Assembly: GCF_003672135.1 (NCBI RefSeq)
Contig: NC_039506.1
Span: forward strand, 13,144,001 to 13,208,000
Source: Ooceraea biroi
Lineage: Eukaryota > Arthropoda > Insecta > Hymenoptera > Formicidae
Length of the DNA: 64,000 bases
Reading direction: 5' to 3'
Under the pieces are notes generated by a model. It saw only the letters and a list, made by a program, of their open reading frames with translations. It did not search any database and had not been told where the DNA came from. The translations under genes were made by a program, and so were the position numbers. Numbering within the stretch: the stretch's first letter is position 1; the number at the start of each line of letters is the position of its first letter. This document shows positions 9,033-21,800 of this stretch, in pieces.

Positions 9033-12000
9033 ATGAGCGATCCGAAGAGGTAAGAGAGACCGCAACGGTGCCGCGGCGCGACGTACCTACGGCAATTTTC
9101 ATCTCCCGTCCCGGTTCCTTGCGATCGCGGTCGCTGGGATGCGCGTGTGTGGAGACGAAGTGAAACAGTCGGAGGCGACTCTCAATTTCACGATGTCATC
9201 ATGTCGACGCCGACGCGCTTTGTTTTCGCGGATCCCTGCGGCCCGCCGCTACGTCCTGACGTCCGTGGCATCCTGAAAGCGGCCGTTGCTCGCGATATTC
9301 GTCGCGATACCTCGAATTCGCGAGACGCGAGTCGCGCTCATCAATTTTCGCGGTGTCGGCCCGATCATGGCTGGAGCGCGGGCCAAACACGACAAAGAAA
9401 TGTTAACACGTCGCCGTCAATTTTACCGTTGCGCGATGTAATCATGACGAGTCGACAAGCTCTCCCTCTCTCTCTCTCCCCCTCCTGACGTTGAAAATTA
9501 TTATACGTGAGATTTTCAGCGAAATTTTTTTCACGGTACAATAATGCCGCGTCCATTCTGCGTAACTGAAATTTAAAAATATGTTAATTAGTTAGAATGT
9601 TGCATACGTGTTTGCTATGTGTTTCATCATTTTTCGTCGTTGCCATTTCGTGAGTTCAGGAAAGTTCTAGATAGATGAGTATGACACATAGGTCCACCTG
9701 TTAGGCATCATATTATTCTATTATGTTATTCCTTCAAGAGAAATTGTTTGTAAAAAAGAAAATTTTTTCTCTGATTTTGACTCTGCTCCAAAAGAAATTA
9801 AACTCTTGACTACTTAAATAACGTTTCTTACTTCAGTGGTGAAGATTTGGCGACGGCCATCCTTCGTAAGAAGGACAGGCCAAACAGACTGCTGGTAGAC
9901 GAAGCCATTGCAGACGACAACTCTGTGGTGGCGCTCTCCCAAGCGAAGATGGACGAGTTACAGCTGTTTCGTGGAGATACCGTGCTGCTGAAGGGCAAGA
10001 GGCGCAAAGAGACAGTGTGCATTGTTCTTTCCGACGACACTTGCCCTGATGAGAAGATCCGCATGAATCGCGTTGTCAGAAATAATTTGCGCGTACGTCT
10101 GAGCGACGTCGTCTCCGTGCAGGCATGTCCAGAGGTGAAGTACGGCAAGCGCATTCACGTACTGCCAATGGATGACACCGTGGACGGGCTTACTGGGTAA
10201 ATTTAAAATTAATGTTAATCGACACAACTTTAAAATTTAATTTCAAAATAGTTTAAGCTGCCAGGAAATTAATTGAAATGAAAAGTCAACTATGCGACCA
10301 AACTGGCAATTTTATTATGAAAAACACACAACGTTTCGGCCGTTAAATTAAAATTAAAAAATTATAAAATTTAAGATTCAATTTAAGTTTCAAAAAACCA
10401 AAATTGATATTTTCTGTGCAATTAATTTGATATACTTTTAACATCATTGCAGAAACTTATTTGAAGTATACCTAAAACCGTACTTTCTGGAGGCGTATCG
10501 TCCCATCCACAAGGACGACAACTTCATCGTGCGCGGCGGAATGCGAGCCGTGGAGTTTAAAGTGGTGGAGACCGACCCGGGACCATTCTGCATCGTGGCG
10601 CCCGACACGGTGATACATTGCGAAGGTGATCCGATTAAGCGAGAGGTCAGAGAAATAACACACAGTGCTCATTTGTGCCTACGACAACGTCGACGCGGAG
10701 AATGAAGAATCATCGGTTTGTTTGCAGGAGGAGGAGGAGGCGTTGAACGCCGTGGGCTACGACGACATCGGCGGTGTCCGCAAGCAGTTGGCGCAGATCA
10801 AGGAGATGGTGGAGTTGCCGCTGCGCCATCCGTCTCTGTTCAAAGCTATCGGCGTTAAGCCGCCTCGCGGGATACTGCTGTACGGGCCACCGGGAACGGG
10901 AAAGACCCTCATCGCCCGCGCCGTGGCGAATGAAACTGGAGCATTCTTTTTCCTCATAAACGGTACGCGATCATTGCTGATCTGAAACGAGGACGAACAA
11001 CATCCGAATGAGAATTCAACAGCTGAAAGTTCCTCTTTTTCCCCGCAGGTCCGGAAATTATGAGCAAGCTGGCCGGCGAGTCCGAGAGCAATCTGCGGAA
11101 GGCGTTCGAGGAAGCTGAGAAAAATTCTCCGGCCATCATATTCATCGACGAGCTCGATGCTATCGCGCCAAAGCGTGAAAAGGTTCGCCCGAATATGAAA
11201 TGAACGTCGACGCGTTTTCTTGACAAGTTGAAATGGAAATAAAAAAATATCTCTCTCCGGTACAGACGCACGGTGAGGTGGAAAGACGCATCGTGTCGCA
11301 ACTGTTGACACTGATGGACGGCATGAAGCAGAGTTCCCACGTGATCGTAATGGCAGCTACCAATCGGCCGAACAGCATCGATGGGGCACTGCGTCGCTTC
11401 GGGCGCTTCGACAGAGAGATCGACATCGGCATACCGGACGCCACCGGTCGCCTGGAGATCCTGAGAATCCACACGAAGAACATGAAGCTCGCCGACGACG
11501 TTGATTTGGAAGAGGTGATTTCAATCGTTTTTGCATTTTATGTAGTTTCTAAAAAATTGAAGCTTAGCCCGAAACAATAAAAAAAAATTGTTACAGATCG
11601 CGGCGGAAACTCATGGACACGTTGGAGCTGATCTGGCGTCTTTGTGCTCCGAGGCGGCTCTCCAACAAATTCGTGAGAAGATGGATCTCATTGATCTGGA
11701 GGACGATCATATAGATGCGGAGGTGCTGTCTTCTCTAGCTGTGACCATGGAGAACTTCAAGGTGAGTCGCCGTTCTAATTTTTAATTTAAAATTAATATT
11801 AATTTTTAATTTAAATTAATATTTTTATCATCGTCCTCTAAATGCGAATCTCATTGCAGTACGCGATGACGAAGAGCAGTCCGAGCGCGTTGCGCGAAAC
11901 GATCGTGGAGGTGCCGACGGTCACCTGGGACGACATCGGAGGCTTGCAGAACGTCAAGATGGAGCTGCAAGAATTGGTGCAGGTAAGAAAAAAAATAAAC

Positions 12001-13784
12001 GCGTAGCACACCGTGTGTGAACTCATAGACGAGAGCGTGCTTAATACGCATCTTCCTCGCACAGTATCCAGTGGAGCATCCGGATAAATTCTTGAAATTC
12101 GGCATGCAACCGTCAAGAGGTGTGCTGTTTTACGGTCCACCCGGTTGTGGTAAGACTTTGTTGGCTAAAGCGATCGCCAACGAGTGCCAAGCGAACTTCA
12201 TCTCCGTCAAGGGTCCCGAGCTGTTGACCATGTGGTTCGGCGAGTCCGAGGCTAACGTTAGGGACGTCTTCGACAAGGTGAGTAGCTGCGCATCAACGCA
12301 ACGGGAACTCCAAGATGAACGTAGGACGCGGAGTCGAACGATTGTTAATTATTCCAGGCAAGATCAGCAGCTCCCTGCGTATTGTTCTTCGACGAACTGG
12401 ATTCTATCGCAAAGTCCCGAGGGGGCACCGTCGGCGACGCTGGCGGCGCGGCGGACCGCGTGATAAATCAGATACTGACGGAGATGGACGGTATGGGCGC
12501 GAAGAAGAATGTGTTCATCATCGGAGCGACAAATCGTCCCGACATCATCGATCCGGCCATTCTGCGACCCGGTAGATTAGACCAGCTGATTTACATACCG
12601 TTACCGGACGAGAAGTCCCGGGAAGCGATATTCCGCGCTAATCTCCGCAAGTCGCCCGTAGCGAAGGTAAAACGATTCCCGCAATCAGCAGCTCGACAAT
12701 CGATCGCGTGTCTCGAAACGATATAAATCTGGCGATACGAGGTGTTTGTTATACATTTTGAAACTGGTACTTCAAGGAAGAAATCTCTTCGCTTTCAGGA
12801 CGTAGACTTAAGCTACATAGCCAAGGTCACGCACGGTTTCTCCGGCGCCGATCTGACAGAGATCTGCCAGCGTGCATGCAAGCTTGCCATCAGACAGTGC
12901 ATCGAGACCGAGATCCGTAGGGAAAAGGAGCGAGCGAGTAACCCATCCGCATCCATGGACGTGAGTACCTCGCGCGCTTCACCTTCCGGCTTGCATTTCC
13001 GTCGCGTCATTCCCGTGACTCATGAGCGCCTGAATCAGCACTCGTCGTATCGCTTTGAATTACGTCGACGTTTCAATCGATACAATTTAATACTACATCA
13101 GCAAGTGATTATCAGGACAGTTTTTTTTCCATCTATTTATTATTCAGTTTTTTCTTCGACGCACCATAGTAAGTTATTATATAATATGTCCGGGCTGCAA
13201 GAATGAAGCTTCTCTTCAAGCATAATAATCTTTACGCAGCTTCCGAGGGTAATAAAAGACATGCGCAATTTTAAGGAGCAAGAATCAGAATGATCGAATG
13301 CAGATAAAAATATAACTGTTACACGTATCGCTATAAGTCTCTCTAAGAGCTCTGCTAATCGCTTATTCTAGATGGATGAGGATGATCCTGTACCGGAAAT
13401 AACGCGAGCCCACTTCGAGGAGGCGATGAGGTTCGCGCGTCGCTCGGTCTCCGACAACGATATTCGCAAGTACGAGATGTTCGCGCAAACGCTTCAGCAG
13501 TCTCGAGGATTCGGGACTAATTTCAGGTACGAGCTTCCTTCGAGTATCGATGTGCGTGCTACACTTAGGGAAGCGAAGCTAGCCTGCGCGGTTTCGCAGT
13601 TTCGCAAAACTGTTTTCAATACACGTAATGCGCTCTCAGCCGAGAGTTTTGTTCTATGTACAGTTTATCATTGAAAAAAATTTGCATTTGCAGATTTCCA
13701 CAAAGTGGAGCGGGCGGTACTCAAGATACCACGCAAGGCGATCAAGCCTTCCAAGATGATGGAGATGACGATCTCTATAGCTAA
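9033..13784 (+). CDS. TER94: TER94 / VCP / p97 AAA+ ATPase
   Basis: Hexameric segregase that pulls ubiquitylated proteins from membranes and complexes for the proteasome; it also serves ERAD, membrane fusion and autophagy. Thirteen exons: 9033-9049, 9837-10196, 10453-10645, 10728-10962, 11049-11182, 11266-11514, 11597-11761, 11860-11982, 12065-12277, 12358-12666, 12799-12960, 13372-13526, 13694-13784. They give 801 aa, the length I recall for fly TER94. The N domain begins SGEDLATAILRKKDRPN. D1 has Walker A GPPGTGKT (~243-250), Walker B IIFIDELDAI and arginine fingers in RRFGRFDRE. D2 has GPPGCGKT (~516-523) and FFDELDSIAKSRGG. The C-terminal tail DDDLYS keeps the penultimate Tyr used by PUB/PUL-type cofactors. 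Exon 1 encodes only five and two-thirds codons. No damage is seen. Confidence 0.97.
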
Positions 13785-15260
13785 GTTCCCTCGTTTCCTT
13801 TGTATGTGTCATTACAGTGAGCATACGACAAAAGGGCCTGTCTGTCTGTTATCACCCAGCGTTTTGCACAGGGATCGTTTCCGAGCGGCGTTTCCGACCG
13901 ACCAGAAGAGAGAGTTGTGCAGAAATGAACGAGAGATAACGGAAATTTTGTATGAGATGGGTAAAAACTTTGTGTTTGTAGAAATCGGGGATCCCCCACT
14001 GATTTATGTAGTTAAGAAACATTCGGATATAAAATAATCAATCGAACTCCTATTTTCTGTCACACGATTATTTTCGCGTTTAACCGTTTCTGTTGACGGA
14101 ACTTTTTACGCCTCCTCTGGCGTATCCCTCGACATAAAATTGTAGATTTCTCTTAATCAGGATGGCAGCATGTAATTGCTATATTGATTGATAACCGTAT
14201 GCGGGACAGGAAGCAGATTGTTACAAAATGAAAATGAAGAATAACTGTGAGCTTCACCAGTGAGTGCACGTATTATTATAGAAACGCGCGTACCGACGAC
14301 GTTTGTCGCAATTTTTCTACGCAATTTCTACGTAATGGGCTTAAGTTGGAATAGACCCTTTTGCTGTATCATCACTATACTCGCCGAGAATATACATTCT
14401 GTTGTTTACACTCACAAATTGCAGTAATATAAAAGTTTATGCCATGTCGATAAGATTATCACAAATTGATGATGATGATGATGATGATGATGTATGTGTC
14501 GACGATTTTACAAATATTCCCTTAGTAGTAAATTAATCCACATACACGACCAAAGAGCCTCTTTAAATCTCATTATTCGATTCACACGTGGGACTGTCCC
14601 GACCGATTATGACCGTTCGCAGTTTTATAAACGTTGGCAACTGCCGATAAGTTAAGTAAGATTCTTAAATACGAGTAAACAGAATCGTTCGTTCAACTTT
14701 CTTATACGAGAGACTGGAGACAAGGTTTCGCCGACACTATTGATCGATTGTGCAGCTGACGTATCACCTTGCATTAAGTCTGACAATGAAATCGCTTTAA
14801 AAAAAACAAGAAGCGCAAGTCAACATTGCTGTTAATTAGAGAGAGAATTGTTCTCCCGGTATAACGAGTGAAACCTGATGCGATAATTATACGTTGTCAG
14901 TTCTGCTAAGGGAAGCAACGCTTTAGTTCCAGCACAAAACAGTGATTTGCTACACGCAATTATAAAGGAAAAGTACAAGAAGCGTTATCTTAATCCACGG
15001 AATATCCCGTATCGTTTCCCGAGCAATTTTTTTATCGCATTACTTTTTTTATTCCTGCTCATCCTCGTCGTAATCTTGCGTGAGGCAGGAGTGCTTATGC
15101 CAGGAATACGTTCAGTAAAGTCGTGAAAACACATTTATTTATCGTTTTCAGAAACTTGTAATGACTGTATCGTTACTATATTATGCGCGACAATATCAGT
15201 ACAACACAAGTTTCCACACGAACGGAGAGCTACGACGACGCGATCTTCAATGAAGAAAGC

Positions 15261-15292
<32 letters not shown>

Positions 15293-17832
15293 TTACATAG
15301 AAAATCATCAGCGATTTTATTAGATACAAATAAAAGTGGGACTTTGAACCAATCGCAGATAAAAGGAGAGACTCACAGTGGTTTCTTTTTTTTTTTCTTT
15401 TCATTTGCAGATCAGCACAATCACGTGTATTATTAATAAGAAAAACTTCATACGCAATGACGTTCAAAGCTTAAGCCTTAGCACGTTCAATATGTACATT
15501 GGTTATTAACGCTCTTTTTTTTATTTACTTTTATAAAAGTAAGACTATTTACCAAATAAAACTCGTTAGTATAAAACCGCCGTAACGACATGTCACATCG
15601 CGGATCTACGATACTGACATAGTCACGATTTCGTGCCGAACGCTTCGGTTTGCACGAGAGGGGAAACCTTTTTCTATTTTGTGTGTGTGTGTGTGTGTGT
15701 GTAATCGAATATACAAGATCCATTAAATTACACGTTACGCTACGAGGGATTATGACAGAACGCAACTGTGCTTCACTCAATCGTACATAACAAAACATCC
15801 TCAGTCCCGGCGTCAGTGTCATCATCTTACATAAAAAAAAACAGTAAATTGGCACCCCGATCGTTGGAGAAATTTTCCAACTCTCACAATCGAGCGTCGC
15901 GAGCCGGTAGTAAATGAAAACGCAAGAGAAAAGGATGTGTCGAAGATTCTTCTGTCGGTCCTTATCGTTAATTAGCTATTTATACAAGTTACATGTCATG
16001 ACGATCTCGAATAATCAATCTGAAGAAGCGCTTCAAAGGAGACTTATCGCACACCTGATACGATTACATACAACATCCGCCCGATAAAAAGTATAAGATA
16101 CAGCATGGCAATGTCTGGTACTAGGATACAAAATCGCTTCGCTTGAACCATAATTCGATACGTGGTTTCGGAAATGATGATTCCGGATATGAAGGATAGA
16201 CGTGTCGAGAATTTCACGCGGTTTGCTTTTCAAAGGAAATGGAATGAATCCTTCTTTTAATATTACCTTACGAATCCGCTATCGTTCGTCGGTGATTTAT
16301 TTCGGTATCTCGTGATCGTCACGTAAAAATTCAAGTACTTTCGAATTCTAAATGTCAACGAGGTAACGTATCTCTCTCTCTCTCGTTACGAAACGAACAT
16401 TTTTGGCGAAGTTGTGCAACCTGATCACGTTCACATATCATCTCTTCCACAAGAAGCTAACGTATATATCGAAAGATCTCTTAGATTTTATACAAGAATT
16501 ATGACTGAAGCTCATCATTCGACAAGTTTCCATATTTATATGCTCCCACACCTTCATCTGAGAAAAGGAAGATGAGCTTTTCCCTTGTTGAACACAGAAG
16601 ACAAAAATTTCGTCATTCAAAAATATAGCAATCCAATGAAACGTGCAACGAAATATGTACAAATTGTGCTTCGAATTAAAAGGAATTCAGATCTGGCGAA
16701 AATTTGTTTGACCTTTTTTTTCCATGATCTTTATACGATAAAAAACCAGAAATCTAATTTAATTTATATCAGTTCTCAGGCACATAAAAATTTAATAGTA
16801 ATAGATTTTTCGCCAGAAATGGATATGTCAGGACTCGAATGTACATTCATCGTTTTTTATAAAAAAAAGAAAAAGAGCTTACAATCGTATCGATTATTTT
16901 GTAAATCGACCAACGCTCTTCGCGTTTTTCAACCTTCATCCTAAGATGTCTAAAGCTACCTTAAATTACTTTTTGGTAAAGTATCGCTTTTCTTAGTATC
17001 CCTCGCTCAGGGCGAAGTATGGCAATTCAATTAATAACCGCGTAAAATAATTTTAATTATACTGGTCCGTGATCACGCAATTATTAATCGCTGGATTGTA
17101 CGAGTCGAATCCTGAAATCGGAGTACACTGTCCTAAATATCCTAGACTACGGTAAAAAAACGCATACTTTCCCTACATACACCTGTAATCGTAAAAAATA
17201 TCCTCGCTGTGGTAACGCGAATAACGCCTTTTTTGTGTAAATCACGTGTAAAAGATCTCGCAATCCCCGCGACAAACAGAACCGTCATCATTGGATTACT
17301 ATATTCTCCGCGTGACATTTGCATCCTCTTGTCAATGCGACGTTCGTAATTCTAACGAATGATGAAGGTAATTCTAGTTAATCCGATAGCTCAGTTATAT
17401 GACCGAGAGTGTTACTCGGAGATCATCTCTCATCTCTCCTGTAGTACGCGTCGTCCTCCAAAATATCTGCAAATCTTTGCACGAGGAAAAAAGGAAAAAA
17501 AGTGAAAAGAAAACTGACTGCCGAGCTCGACTGGATGAGGCTCTTGGCTTGGATTAACGCACACCTCGCTGGATCTTTAGCGCGTACTGGATACGTAACA
17601 TTCTCGGTAATATCGCCTACAGGGTTTTTGGTTCTATTGAATTCTCGGAGTACTAGATATACGGCCGTCTGTAGATACTGGACGTCCTCCGCTCCGGTTG
17701 ACTGACCGCCTCCTCCCCTTGCCCTTTCGTCCTTCCGCCACGGTGGTCACGTTGCTCCTGCATCGATCTTTTTTTTTTCTTCCGTTTGTGTCTTGAGCTC
17801 TTTGATATGCCTTTTTAATTTGCGTGTTACGC
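13785..17832. other. Convergent 3' region of TER94 (+) and WIPI2-like (-)
   Basis: No coding frame with family resemblance is seen. The stretch is probably 3' UTR from both sides. A minus-strand AATAAA (TTTATT at 15134-15139) would give the WIPI2-like transcript a ~2.7-kb 3' UTR. Simple repeats are (GAT)n at about 14468-14491, (AT)n at 15261-15288 and (GT)n at 15681-15702. Confidence 0.5.
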
Positions 17833-18813
17833 TCAGTCTGTCCTCTGCGTGACAGGTGGAAACTCGGTATCGTCATCCAGACGGAATGGGCCGCCGCCCT
17901 TCGGTGGGCTCTCCGTCGCCGCTATCATCTCCTGATACTTCTCTGACTCTACAAATCCATTTATATTTCGATTATCAAGTTTCCGTCTTCATCGTATCAT
18001 CTCGAGCGGATATAACGATAAAGATGTATACAGACGATCAGCAAGTTCAATGATGCATGATATATTTTATATATGCATTCAGATACAATTCCCGACTGAG
18101 ATTGAGAATCATTTTTAGTTTAGTGAATCTTCAAAATCGTAAATCGCACGACTGGAAAAGTGCTTTACGAATAATTCGATTAATTCGAGACGAGGACGCG
18201 TCTCTATCTGAGTGCAAGTAACAAATATCTCATTAACCATTGTCTACGTCACATTGCCGTGAAACACATTCACTAATGAGACCGTCAGTGATAGTGAAAA
18301 GTAATGATTCTCATTAGAGAGAAAAGAAAACAAATCAATAATATATACAAATTACAGACATTTAATTTAATTCTCTATCGCACATTTTGGCTGTAAGTGA
18401 TCAATAAAAATTACTCTCACACAATTGCACACGACGATCAGCTACGTAAAAATTTCTAGCTCTACTAGTTGCCTTTTTTGTCAAAAAGAAAAATACTGGT
18501 GCATATTCGCGACGGTGTGAATGTTCTCTTACGCAAGTTCAACAGTACATACAGGGATATAAGAGTAGCAGAGAGAAGCGATATTTACAGAACCGAGCAA
18601 AAATCATTGAATATCATCATTCTCATCTCGGGCGATGCAACATTTTTCAGGCTAATATCACTTTTCTTCAGTATGAAAAGTACGAATTGCTCGCTCTCTT
18701 TTTCTTTGACCAGTTTCTGCGTGGTACGACTTAAAGAAAAAGAGGAAACGAAAAGGTGCAGAACTTGTGCTCTCCTGATACCATATCCCTCGTTCAGTTT
18801 GAGCTTAACACTT

Positions 18814-18854
<41 letters not shown>

Positions 18855-21800
18855 TCGTTAAAATAAAAGTACGCCATACATGTACTCTTTGTGAAAATTG
18901 GTGAGTAAAATTCTCCTCAAAAAATATGCATCACTATCACCTGTTGTCACGTAATGATACTTTAATTACCACATAATTACCGCATAATCTATGCTAACAA
19001 TCCTACTAAAATTACAAGTTAGTAATTACTGTATACAAAATTGTTAAAGTTATTATGGTAAGGATATCTGCGAAGTAGTTTCCTCCAGACTACTCTTTAC
19101 GGGTATTCGCAAGAGCTTTAGTATAATAATTGGATGCAATGTTTGCTGGATATTGTTAACGACTGCCGATTACCATTAAAACAAACAATTTACGTACGTG
19201 CATGGTAGATTCATCCCGAGGAAGAGAGAAGACTAGTGCCTACATGCATGTCCTACATGCGTACGTGTGTGTATACATGACTCGTAATAAGTTCAGTCTG
19301 TAGTTAATAAGCGTAATAGATTTGTATCATTTTGGTTTTATAATATCGACGTAGGTATTATTATGAGCGAAGCTCCTATTAAAACGAGAGTGTACAGACA
19401 CCGAGGAGTCGCGTGAGAAGGCACATTATTGCTCAGCGTTTTATTACTCTCATTCTTCCCTTCGCTGCGTGTATACGTACGCGTGGCAAGTGCACGTGGA
19501 AACGCTAAGTAGTGAGAGGCAGACAGAGAAAGAAAGATCGTGAGAAAGCTCTAAAGGAAAACTATATATAGGTGTGCGTGTGTATATATATTCGCGTGTA
19601 CGGAAAATAAGAGCGAAAAAAAAAAGAAAATTGAGGGACAGTATAGAGGACATACCAGTACCTGACATGGAGTCTGGCGAGCGGCCACGCAACACACCCG
19701 CGTAGCTATTTATGCAGGCTTCGGTGGAATATTAAAAAGAAAAAAATTACATCAAGTAAAGTCAACTCTATCGGGGCTCCCCCCCCCCTACCCCGAGCCC
19801 CTAAAGAAATACATTGTCTGGCTATCTCAATTGTTTGTAAGGGGCTAGAAGCGAGAAAAAGAAGACACAAAGCAAATTATAAAAGTACGATGAGAGGCAT
19901 CCGAAACACGCGCGCACACGACACACACACATAGACACACACGCATACGCGCGCGCGTATGAATACGTGGTCAATAAGCTTTTTTTTCGGCGGAGCTGAT
20001 ACTGGAGCAACTTTGGTGGACGCTTTAGTGGAACATCTTTTATATTATCTACAAATGTAATTTGTCTATTACGACACGATGAACGACAATGTTGACGGAA
20101 ACGCTTCCTGTTTAAACGACGATTAAAATATTTGCAATAATATTTCATTATTTACTTCGTATATAACTACTTTACAAAATTCTCTAGTAGATTTCAAGTG
20201 TCGGCGCTGCTCTCCTTTTGTAAAAAAAATTTGTAGACAACAAACTGATCAAATGTTATAATTGAAAATTGAATAAATAAGGAGAGAAGATTGAATGAAA
20301 TGAGAACTGAATAATTGATAATTAAAATAAATTGAATGAAGGAGATTAACAGCGACGATGAGAACTCCTCCCAAGTGGGAGGAACGGCTCTCTTTTTTTA
20401 CGTATGCTGAATCATTAATCAAATGGACGATATATATACATATATATACACGCGCGATACAATTTTATGGCGTAAAATATCCAAGTGTTTGCCAGTATCA
20501 ACAGTGTGTACGTATGTGTGTGTGTGTGTGTGTGTGTATGATGCGTGACATGCTTCAACAGAGAAGAAGATATTTAATCTACTCTTGTAGTTAGTGCTCG
20601 GGTAATTGCGAAACTTATCACGGATATCACAAAGTTGCAATTCTAAACAAAGTGGACGAAATAAACTCTGTACACACTGAAGCGTCTTCGATATACGGGT
20701 TATACAAGAAAAGAAGTTTCGCATTAGTATATATATATTATACTTTTTTTTTCTATCTGTCAAATTAATTGTCAGTAATGTATCTTTATCGTCAGCTCGC
20801 TTCGACTAATTTGATATAAAACTGACAGTCCAATACTCTTTCTTCATACCTGTATTTGTACTATTCGCCGCTGTTCCGGAGCCGGAACCACCGCAGTCCG
20901 TGTCATCTCGCTCTTCCTTGTCGTCCAGTCTGTGAGAAACAGGGTCTTCGTCATGAAATCTATATATATATACAGGGTGTCCCGGGTTTTAACCGACAAA
21001 CTGCGGGAGCATATTCTACTAGTGGAAATAAGAAAAAATTCTTATATCGAGTTTGCTTAGAAATGCTTTATTACAAAGTTATAAACCAATATTGAAAAGA
21101 AATATGAGATAAGTAACAACGGAACATAGTGTAGAATTTGGAAGGTCGAAGATGTTTATGTTACGTGTATTCACATGTATTCATGTTCACTATGTTGAAA
21201 CGATTCAGTATGATTGTTACTTTCACAACAGTAGCTGTTAGATTTCAATCGTCGTGTCAACTAGCAATTACTATCAGAATGCCAAAAGTGTTTTCAAATG
21301 AGGAATACACTGATATTCATTTCGTGTACGGATTCTGTGACGGAAATGCACGAGCTGCCGTACGAGAGTATCAACGTAGATTTCCTAACAGGAGAGTACC
21401 AGATAGATTTAAAGCAACGAATTACTAATTCAGTTACTGAGATGCAACAAAATTTTCAGGAATGTCGTACTGTAACAAATTCTGTACTACGTCGATGTCT
21501 AGCTTGTATCGATGTGCAAGGACAACAATTTGAAATACGTCACTAAATCATTGCGTACATAATTTTTATTTTTGTGAAAAAATCCGTTGTTACTTATCTC
21601 ATATTTCTTTTCAATATTGGTTTATAACTTTGTAATAAAGCATTTCTAAGCAAACTCGATATAAGAATTTTTTCTTATTTCCACTAGTAGAATATGCTCC
21701 CGCAGTTTGTCGGTTAAAACCCGGGACACCCTGTATAAGCCAAATACCACTCACTCACTCACTGACTCATCAACGTGCAGCCCGAACCACTGCACCTATT

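Noticed and set aside
10757..11472. Long antisense ORFs of 172-184 codons opposite TER94
   Set aside because: They are mirrors of the GC-rich TER94 exons and cross its introns without splice logic.
16585..16944. 119-codon ORF between TER94 and the WIPI2-like gene
   Set aside because: Contains poly-Lys from A-runs and no recognisable domain. It lies in the probable 3' UTR region.
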